From Bacteroidota bacterium (lineage in GTDB: Bacteria > Bacteroidota > Bacteroidia > Chitinophagales > Chitinophagaceae), in assembly GCA_947447835.1 (NCBI GenBank), contig CANFLP010000079.1, positions 1 through 8,321 on the forward strand: 8,321 bases of DNA. Direction: 5' to 3'. Made by a program: the position numbers and the translations under genes. Position 1 is the stretch's first letter, and every line of letters starts with the position of its first letter. Below the pieces are notes generated by a model. The model saw nothing but the letters and a program-made list of their open reading frames with translations, had not been told where the DNA came from and searched no databases. Of this stretch, positions 1 through 5,701 are shown in pieces.

Positions 1-174
1 AGATTTTACTTCACCAGCCAAAATAACTTGACCTGTAGTAACTAAAGTTTCACATGCCACTTTTGATTGTGGATCGAATGCTAAAAAGTTGTCGATTAAT
101 GCGTCAGAAATCTGATCCGCTACTTTGTCTGGATGTCCTTCAGAAACACTCTCAGATGTAAATAAATAAGGCAT
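1..174 (-). CDS. metK: S-adenosylmethionine synthetase, N-terminal part (cut by window edge)
   Basis: This is the first 58 codons of methionine adenosyltransferase, which makes S-adenosylmethionine from ATP and methionine in the cytosol. The start MPYLFTSESVSEGHPDKVAD carries the family's N-terminal signature, with the GHPDK motif at residues 13-17, where His14 and Asp16 match the known ATP/Mg contact residues of E. coli MetK. The following ADQISDALID and the ACETLVTTG stretch (residues 40-48) also match the family closely. The ATG at 172-174 gives the usual MetK N-terminus and lies 31 nt downstream of a good Bacteroidota -7 box. The rest of the gene (about 360 more codons expected) lies to the left of the window. 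Nothing looks broken. It follows the DUF4270 gene on the same strand but is probably transcribed separately from its own promoter. Confidence 0.97.
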   Translation of the reverse strand, partial: MPYLFTSESVSEGHPDKVADQISDALIDNFLAFDPQSKVACETLVTTGQVILAGEVKS

Positions 175-205
175 ATTCTTTTATTTAGATGTTTGTTGTA
201 AAAAG

Positions 206-237
206 CAAATATATTAAATATTCTTAATGATTATAAA
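206..237 (-). promoter_or_regulatory. Putative metK promoter (Bacteroidota type)
   Basis: Read on the minus strand, TATATTTG (206-213) matches the Bacteroidota -7 consensus TAnnTTTG exactly. A weak -33 element TTTA (234-237, consensus TTTG) sits 20 nt upstream, inside the usual spacing. The -7 box ends 31 nt before the metK ATG, leaving a short A-rich leader of about 25 nt, too short to hold a riboswitch. The -33 element overlaps the end of the DUF4270 gene. This is a motif match only. Confidence 0.6.
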
Positions 238-1706
238 TCAGAATAATATACGTGTAATCTCATTTTGAATTTAGAATGGCTTCCTCCCCCTAATCTAACA
301 CGACCTACTCCTGGTTGATTACCAAGTGAACTTGTTAGATAGTCCGTCCCAGCAGTAATATTATTAGGATACGCAGGAACATATTTAAGCGAGTCATTAA
401 CAGGAGCAAAAATTCTTAAATCAAATATGGAATCCTTTCTTGAAATGACCCCTTGCATATATCTGCTAATATCAAAATTATACGTAGCAACATTATCAAA
501 ACCTTGAACAGGCTTATACAACACCCTACCACCAAATCGAGCAAACTGAGCTGAATTCACTGTTCCTTGATAATCGTTAGGTACGTTTCTAATTATATTT
601 TTTGCGCTGTCATATGCCCCTAAAAATAAATATTTAGGTGCAGTCCATTGTGCCTCTAAAGAACTTGGATTAGAAGCAGGTACTTCCTCTGCAATTAATT
701 CAGCTCTATGAATAATTTTATTGGCAAAATTCTTTAAGCCTGGTACTTTAATTTTTACAATGGTTCCAGGACTTGTTTGCACATATACTAAGGAGTCTTT
801 TGCACGTCCAAAATGACTCGCAACTTCAGCCCCTGATCTATTTCTCTTAACAAAATTTGCATCCCCGTTGTCATACAATGCGAATCTAAAATAATCCGCA
901 ACGGTATCTCTAACACCTGCAACAGCCGAAGACAATGAATTGGTATTGTAGTATAAAGCAAGTTTAGTATTCGTATCTAATAAATTGATTCTTACTAATA
1001 CATTGTTATTATTAGATGCGGTTAAAGCAAACCCAGGGAAATATTGTCTTAAAGTGGTATCTGTTCTGTAAGCAGTAGTAGTATCATACACTTTTAGAAA
1101 TAAATCCGTAAATGTCTTATTTAATGGAATTCTAATTTGATTTATTGCAGCTTCAAAACGATTAATTACAGAATCATGAACATGCGTAAAGTCCAATGTA
1201 AAGGGATTAGCCATGGTAGCATCTGTCTGAATATTGTATAATTCAGGGTAGTTACTAGCAATGATTGAATCCGCAGTTAATGGTGTAGAAGCACTAATTC
1301 TTTTTAAATTTAGCGTTAAAGGCTTTGTTGAATCACCATAAAATCCTTTATAAGAAAGAATTAATACAGCAGAGTCTACCACCAAGCTATCTCTTGAACC
1401 CCTTGTATAATAAGGAAAAGAAGTTGGTTTTAATTGGAAAAACATACTAGCAGTTGTGCTTCCAAAAACTGGATCATTTGATATAGTTCCTATTATATGG
1501 TCATCAGAACCATATATTCTCAATGTATCTGGACGATCTGCTGTTTCAGTCTCTACATCCAATACAGTATCCTTAGTGTTAAATGAATCGATAGAAGGTA
1601 ATAGTCCTAACCCCAATTCTGTAGTTCCAATTCTAGTACAAGCTGCAAAAAGAAAGCTTGTTAATAATAGAACCGAAATGTTTCTCACAATATTATTTGA
1701 TGCCAT
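231..1706 (-). CDS. DUF4270 family lipoprotein
   Basis: This 491-residue protein is predicted to be exported and lipid-anchored. A positively charged, hydrophobic N-terminus (residues 7-22) ends in FAAC with Cys23 as the acylation site, a slightly weak lipobox because Phe rather than Leu is at -3. The mature start, with an LG-x-LP-like segment (about 31-38), then a DS/DT-rich stretch and IGTISNDPVFG (73-83), fits the DUF4270 family of Bacteroidota. So does the C-terminal RVRLGGG followed by a short beta strand ending YYSDL. Length is normal for the family. The body is rich in Thr, Ser, Asn and Asp, with alternating hydrophobic strands suggesting a beta-rich extracellular protein. No function is established for the family. 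It lies 14 nt downstream of the glycogen-synthase-like gene and is most likely translated from the same mRNA. There is no obvious acidic surface-export signal right after Cys23, so whether it faces the periplasm or the outside is undecided. Confidence 0.85.
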   Translation of the reverse strand: MASNNIVRNISVLLLTSFLFAACTRIGTTELGLGLLPSIDSFNTKDTVLDVETETADRPDTLRIYGSDDHIIGTISNDPVFGSTTASMFFQLKPTSFPYYTRGSRDSLVVDSAVLILSYKGFYGDSTKPLTLNLKRISASTPLTADSIIASNYPELYNIQTDATMANPFTLDFTHVHDSVINRFEAAINQIRIPLNKTFTDLFLKVYDTTTAYRTDTTLRQYFPGFALTASNNNNVLVRINLLDTNTKLALYYNTNSLSSAVAGVRDTVADYFRFALYDNGDANFVKRNRSGAEVASHFGRAKDSLVYVQTSPGTIVKIKVPGLKNFANKIIHRAELIAEEVPASNPSSLEAQWTAPKYLFLGAYDSAKNIIRNVPNDYQGTVNSAQFARFGGRVLYKPVQGFDNVATYNFDISRYMQGVISRKDSIFDLRIFAPVNDSLKYVPAYPNNITAGTDYLTSSLGNQPGVGRVRLGGGSHSKFKMRLHVYYSDL

Positions 1707-1720
1707 GAATTAATTTGTCT

Positions 1721-2539
1721 TTACTTGCCTGCAAGTTCGTTGTATAAATCTAAATACTCTGTTAAATCGGAATCCCATCCATTGAATGGAACTACTTTTT
1801 TACCTTTTACAGTAGAAAATTCAGAAACCAATTTTTTGTCAATAATATCCGAGCCAAAAGTAATGGCATCGGCATAGGTTGCGCCTCCTCTAAACAAAGC
1901 GGCATTATTTAAGTCTTTAAATGACTCTAAATCTTTTTCCTTGATATTAGCATTAATAAGCGCCTTACTTAATAAATCCTTATCGAATTTATCTTCAAAA
2001 GTATTAGCACCAATAGTGAAAACTACTTTTGAATTAGAGAAAACCGGCTCTTTCTTGAACGCAGTTTTAATATAAGCTGGAATTAAACCTGTCATCCAGC
2101 CACTACAATGAATAATATCTGGAGGCCATCCAAATTTCTTAACTGTTTCTAACGCACCTCGGCAAAAGAAAACTGTTCTTAATGCATTGTCATCAAACCA
2201 AGCTTCATTTTCATCGTGAAAAATTTGCTTACGTTTAAAAAAGTCTTCATTCTCTAAAAAGTAAACTTGTAAACGTGCATTAGGTAAGGAAGCCACTTTA
2301 ATTTGCAAAGGATAGTCATCACCATCTACTTGCACATTGATACCAGAAAGGCGAACAACTTCGTGCAAACGATGTCTTCTTTCATTGATTACACCAAATC
2401 TTGGCATAATACAACGAACTTCCAATCCACTATCGTTGCTTTTAATGGCTAGTTTATTAATTACCTCGGCAAACTCTGTCAACTCTAAATAAGGTGACAT
2501 TTCGGTTGCGATGTATAAAATTCGTTTTTTTTCAGACAT
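1721..2539 (-). CDS. Short glycogen/starch-synthase-like protein (GT5 N-domain only, degenerate motifs)
   Basis: A 272-residue protein related to the N-terminal Rossmann domain of glycogen/starch synthases (GT5). The start KKRILYIATEMSPY resembles GlgA, and DIIHCSGWMTGLIPAYIK and KVVFTIGANTFEDKF align by eye with the GlgA H-x-H-D-W and TIHN regions. Real GlgA is about 470-500 residues; here the whole C-terminal donor-binding domain is missing. The KTGG loop after the first strand is replaced by ELTEFAEV, the H-D of HDW by S-G, and the H-N of TIHN by G-A. It is therefore unlikely to make glycogen. Similar short proteins with a conserved NERRHRLHEVVRLSG segment are, from memory, widespread in Bacteroidota, so this is a family rather than a broken gene. 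The frame also opens at GTG 2599, but that start lies upstream of the likely promoter -7 box. ATG 2539 gives the usual N-terminus. Probably co-transcribed with the DUF4270 gene. Confidence 0.85.
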   Translation of the reverse strand: MSEKKRILYIATEMSPYLELTEFAEVINKLAIKSNDSGLEVRCIMPRFGVINERRHRLHEVVRLSGINVQVDGDDYPLQIKVASLPNARLQVYFLENEDFFKRKQIFHDENEAWFDDNALRTVFFCRGALETVKKFGWPPDIIHCSGWMTGLIPAYIKTAFKKEPVFSNSKVVFTIGANTFEDKFDKDLLSKALINANIKEKDLESFKDLNNAALFRGGATYADAITFGSDIIDKKLVSEFSTVKGKKVVPFNGWDSDLTEYLDLYNELAGK

Positions 2540-2576
2540 TCCATTTGGGTTTAACTCAGAACCATCTTTGAGTCTG

Positions 2577-2608
2577 CGAAGGTACGAAATTGTACGCACT
2601 TTAAGAAA
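2577..2608 (-). promoter_or_regulatory. Putative promoter of the GT5-like/DUF4270 operon
   Basis: On the minus strand TACCTTCG (2577-2584) is a one-mismatch match to the Bacteroidota -7 box TAnnTTTG. TTTC (2605-2608, consensus TTTG) lies exactly 20 nt upstream. Transcription would begin near 2570, about 30 nt before the ATG at 2539. This argues against the upstream GTG at 2599, which falls between the two boxes. The spacer contains CGTAC twice, 10 nt apart, a possible operator. Motif match only. Confidence 0.55.
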
Positions 2609-2698
2609 CCCCTAAAAAAGGGCAATAATTACCCTGTCAAAGCAATATTTATAGGACAATAGGTCGTAAATTGCAACACATTCGAAAAACTAACGATA

Positions 2699-3679
2699 AT
2701 GAGTAAATTCCTCAAAATAGCCTTCTTCTTCTTTATTGGCATTTTGCTGATTTGGTGGAGTTTACATCAAATTCCACCTCAGGAATGGGAAAAATTTACC
2801 ACGGCGCTCAAGACTACTAAATATTGGATCATTTTCCCCGTATTATTAATTTTAGGTTTTTCTCACTTTTTGAGAGCACTTAGATGGAGACTTATTATGG
2901 AGCCACTTGGATACAAGCCCTCTATCATGAATACTTTCTTGGCGGTACTTATTGGTTATTTGGCCAACTTAGCAGTGCCCAGACTAGGGGAAGTATTAAA
3001 ATGTACCCTACTTTCTAAATATGAAAAAGTACCTGCCGAAAAGATTGTGGGAACGATTGTAGCTGAACGCGCCTTTGATGTATTAAGCTTAGGCATTGTA
3101 TTCATCCTTGCATTGACATTACAATTTAGTGTCATAGCATCTGGCTGGCATCAATTAAGAATGCAATCAGCACATAATCCAGCGGCACAAAACAATCATT
3201 ATTTTTTGTACATAGCAATAAGTTTTATAGTTACAGCCGTGATCCTATTATTTATTTTCAAAAATAAATTACAAAAAACAATTGCAAGCATCAAGCATAT
3301 ATTATTAGGTATTTGGGAAGGTGTAATAAGTGCCACCAAATTAAAACAGCATAATTTATTTTTCTTATACTCATTTGGCATTTGGTTTATGTACTTGCTT
3401 GCAACCTACATTGGCCTGATGGGAACGGTAGGCACTACAAGCTCATTTGCAACCGCCATAAGTTGTTTAGCGTATGCAAGTATCGGCATGATTATTACCC
3501 CAGGTGGTATTGGCGCATATGCTTATTTAATGGCAAAAGTTTTAGAATTAAATGGTGTTGAATACACATTAGGATTAGCCAATGGAACCGTACAATGGTT
3601 TGCACAGTTTTTAATTATTATCGTGTTAGGTGGAATAAGTTTAATTGTACTCCCTATTATAAACAAACAAGACAAGTAG
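2699..3679 (+). CDS. Flippase-like / lysylphosphatidylglycerol-synthase transmembrane-domain protein
   Basis: A 326-residue inner-membrane protein of the AglD/MprF-transmembrane-domain family (TIGR00374/UPF0104 type). I count about eight hydrophobic segments, near residues 5-21, 43-58, 79-95, 127-143, 169-187, 221-240, 252-272 and 299-320. Family landmarks are the FLRALRWRLIMEPLG segment (57-71), the NLAVPRLGEVLK segment (90-101), the VAERAFDVLSL segment (121-131) and PGGIGAYAYL (268-277). The soluble aminoacyl-transfer domain of MprF is absent, so lysyl-lipid synthesis is not expected. Relatives are thought to move or bind lipid-linked molecules, but the substrate here is unknown. It is the first gene of the plus-strand run and its TAG ends 1 nt before the next ATG, implying translational coupling with rfaE2. 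That pairing hints at an envelope glycolipid role, by inference. No convincing promoter box was found upstream. Confidence 0.85.
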   Translation: MSKFLKIAFFFFIGILLIWWSLHQIPPQEWEKFTTALKTTKYWIIFPVLLILGFSHFLRALRWRLIMEPLGYKPSIMNTFLAVLIGYLANLAVPRLGEVLKCTLLSKYEKVPAEKIVGTIVAERAFDVLSLGIVFILALTLQFSVIASGWHQLRMQSAHNPAAQNNHYFLYIAISFIVTAVILLFIFKNKLQKTIASIKHILLGIWEGVISATKLKQHNLFFLYSFGIWFMYLLATYIGLMGTVGTTSSFATAISCLAYASIGMIITPGGIGAYAYLMAKVLELNGVEYTLGLANGTVQWFAQFLIIIVLGGISLIVLPIINKQDK

Positions 3680-3680
3680 T

Positions 3681-4169
3681 ATGCGATTTGTGGAAGGTAT
3701 AGAAAAAAAGATCATGACAATTGAAGAAGCAAAGCTCATGATACAAGCCTGGAAGGTTACAGGTAAAACAGTATCCTTTACCAATGGCTGTTTTGATATT
3801 TTACACCCTGGCCATTTATACTCTATTGGACAAGCTGCAAAAGAAGCCGATTATTTAATTGTGGGATTGAACAGTGATGCAAGTGTAAAAAGATTGAAAG
3901 GCCCAGAACGACCAATCAATTCTACCGAAAGCCGTGCTATAGTTATTGCCAACCTTGTATTAGTAGACGCTGTTGTTGTATTTGAAGAAGATACACCCTA
4001 TGAACTCATAACACAATTACTACCTGACGTTTTAGTAAAGGGTGGCGACTATACCATTGATACTATTGTAGGTGCAAAGGAAGTGATTGCCAATGGAGGA
4101 AAAGTAATCATCAACCCTATCGTAGAGGGTTTTTCGACAACAAATATTATAGAAAAAATTAAAAAATAG
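3681..4169 (+). CDS. rfaE2: D-glycero-beta-D-manno-heptose 1-phosphate adenylyltransferase
   Basis: A 162-residue cytosolic nucleotidyltransferase that joins AMP to heptose 1-phosphate, giving the ADP-heptose precursor used in LPS inner core. It corresponds to the C-terminal half of the fused E. coli HldE. Visible motifs are FTNGCFDILHPGH (33-45, with the HxGH active-site signature at 42-45), GLNSDASVKRLKGPERPIN (62-80), LVKGGDY (118-124), and the C-terminal EGFSTTNII (149-157), equivalent to the ISTT signature that contacts the triphosphate. No kinase half is attached or adjacent, so the RfaE1 kinase must be encoded elsewhere. The ATG at 3681 follows the upstream stop by 1 nt. A second ATG at 3714 would remove 11 residues, but relatives usually have a similar short lead-in before the K-I-x-(T/S)-x-E-E-A segment, so 3681 is preferred. 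Confidence 0.93.
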   Translation: MRFVEGIEKKIMTIEEAKLMIQAWKVTGKTVSFTNGCFDILHPGHLYSIGQAAKEADYLIVGLNSDASVKRLKGPERPINSTESRAIVIANLVLVDAVVVFEEDTPYELITQLLPDVLVKGGDYTIDTIVGAKEVIANGGKVIINPIVEGFSTTNIIEKIKK

Positions 4170-4173
4170 ACAC

Positions 4174-5697
4174 ATGGAATTCTTACACAAATTAAAGTTG
4201 CAAAAAGAAAATGAGGGCAGTTCAACGGGTATAGCAACTGTTGAAAGTAAAGGTGAATTAATATTAAGTTTCTCCCCTGTAGACAATAAATTAATTGGAT
4301 CAGTTACTACAACAGATCAACAAGCATACGAAAAAATAATAACCACTGCTCAAACTGCATTTTTGGAATGGAGAAAATGGCCAGCACCAAAAAGAGGAGA
4401 AGTGGTAAGACAATTAGGAGAAGCACTTAGAGCAGAAAAACATGCCTTAGGACAATTAGTAAGCTATGAAATGGGAAAAAGTTTACAAGAAGGATTAGGT
4501 GAAGTACAAGAGATGATTGATATATGTGATTTTGCTGTTGGATTATCAAGACAATTGTATGGATTAACCATGCATAGTGAAAGACCTTCACACAGAATGT
4601 ATGAGCAATGGCATCCAATGGGAATTGTTGGTATTATATCTGCATTTAACTTTCCTGTTGCTGTATGGAGCTGGAACGCTTCATTAGCATGGGTTTGCGG
4701 AAATGTAACGGTATGGAAACCAAGTGAAAAAACACCTTTGTGTGGTAATGCTGTTCAAAATATTGTTGCAAAAGTATTTGCAGCAAATAATGTTCCAGAA
4801 GGCGTCAATAATTTAATTCAAGGAGGAAGAAACGTTGGAGAATGGATGAGTAATGATACCAGAATTCCATTGGTATCTGCTACAGGTTCAACAAGAATGG
4901 GTAAAGAATTAAATAAAGCAGTTGCAGGAAGATTAGGAAAAACAATTTTAGAATTAGGAGGCAATAATGCAATTATTATTTCAGAAAATGCCGACTTAGA
5001 TATGTCTTTAATTGGTGCTGTGTTTGGAGCTGTGGGTACCGCAGGACAAAGATGTACTAGCACAAGACGATTAATTATTCACGAAAATGTGTATGATAGT
5101 TTTGTGGGAAAATTAACCAAGGCATATCAACAAATAGTTATTGGAGATCCACTAGATTCAAAAAATCACATGGGGCCATTAATTGACAAAGATGCGGTTA
5201 AATTATATTTACAAAGTATCGAAAACTGCAAGAAAGAAGGTGGAAAATTTTTAGTGGAAGGTGGTGTATTAGAGGGTGCTGGTTTTGAAAGCGGATGCTA
5301 TGTTAAACCTTGTATCGCCGAAGCACTTCCTCACTATGCCATTGTACAACATGAAACCTTCGCTCCTATTTTGTATGTAATGAAATATGCAACTATCGAA
5401 GAAGCAATCGCCATTCAAAATAATGTGCCACAAGGATTGTCTTCGGCAATCATGACATTAAATATGAGAGAATCTGAATTATTCTTATCTGCACAAGGAA
5501 GTGATTGTGGTATAGCCAATGTAAACATAGGAACAAGTGGAGCAGAAATTGGTGGCGCATTTGGTGGCGAAAAAGAAACTGGTGGTGGTAGAGAAAGTGG
5601 AAGTGATGCATGGAAAGCATATATGCGTCGTCAAACAAATACTATTAACTGGAGTAACACTTTGCCATTAGCACAAGGCATAAAATTTGATTTATAA
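4174..5697 (+). CDS. ALDH7/antiquitin-type aldehyde dehydrogenase (aminoadipate-semialdehyde dehydrogenase-like)
   Basis: A 507-residue, full-length NAD-dependent aldehyde dehydrogenase. Catalytic residues are Cys294 (GQRCTSTRRL), Glu260 (LELGGNNA), Asn159 (SAFNFPVAVW), the cofactor-binding Lys182 (WKPSEKT) and Glu394 (HETFAPIL). The GEVQEMIDICDFAVGLSR block (109-126) and the Gly-rich C-terminal part (456-476) are characteristic of ALDH7, the antiquitin/AmaB group that oxidises alpha-aminoadipic semialdehyde (open form of piperideine-6-carboxylate) to aminoadipate in lysine breakdown. The residues that hold the substrate carboxylate in human ALDH7A1, Glu121 and Arg301, have counterparts at Glu113 and Arg293, supporting the same substrate. 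No other lysine-catabolism gene is visible nearby. It starts 4 nt after the rfaE2 stop and ends 4 nt before the protease gene, so it is inside the operon. The assignment is family-level with good residue support. Confidence 0.9.
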   Translation: MEFLHKLKLQKENEGSSTGIATVESKGELILSFSPVDNKLIGSVTTTDQQAYEKIITTAQTAFLEWRKWPAPKRGEVVRQLGEALRAEKHALGQLVSYEMGKSLQEGLGEVQEMIDICDFAVGLSRQLYGLTMHSERPSHRMYEQWHPMGIVGIISAFNFPVAVWSWNASLAWVCGNVTVWKPSEKTPLCGNAVQNIVAKVFAANNVPEGVNNLIQGGRNVGEWMSNDTRIPLVSATGSTRMGKELNKAVAGRLGKTILELGGNNAIIISENADLDMSLIGAVFGAVGTAGQRCTSTRRLIIHENVYDSFVGKLTKAYQQIVIGDPLDSKNHMGPLIDKDAVKLYLQSIENCKKEGGKFLVEGGVLEGAGFESGCYVKPCIAEALPHYAIVQHETFAPILYVMKYATIEEAIAIQNNVPQGLSSAIMTLNMRESELFLSAQGSDCGIANVNIGTSGAEIGGAFGGEKETGGGRESGSDAWKAYMRRQTNTINWSNTLPLAQGIKFDL

Positions 5698-5701
5698 TCA
5701 T

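Noticed and set aside
175..230. SAM riboswitch in front of metK
   Set aside because: The space between the likely transcript start and the metK ATG is only about 25 nt and shows no stem-loop framework.
1456..1713. Plus-strand 85-codon open frame
   Set aside because: Lies wholly antisense to the start of the DUF4270 lipoprotein gene, whose lipobox and family motifs are clear; no family resemblance in the antisense product.
2609..2636. CCCCTAAAAAAGGG and AGGG...CCCT inverted repeats in the divergent region
   Set aside because: The stems are only 4 bp with long A-rich loops, which is expected by chance in such sequence.
2640..2698. Promoter for the plus-strand operon (TAAATTGC at 2667-2674)
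   Set aside because: It is one T short of TAnnTTTG and no TTG-like -33 element lies at 17-23 nt; too weak to annotate, although a promoter must exist nearby.
4032..4286. Minus-strand open frames across the rfaE2/aldehyde dehydrogenase junction
   Set aside because: They are antisense to conserved motifs of two well-supported genes and show Cys/Phe-rich composition typical of shadow frames.
5687..5701. Upstream TTG start for the protease, overlapping the aldehyde dehydrogenase
   Set aside because: The five extra residues precede a perfectly placed signal peptide beginning at ATG 5702; there is no reason to prefer the TTG.
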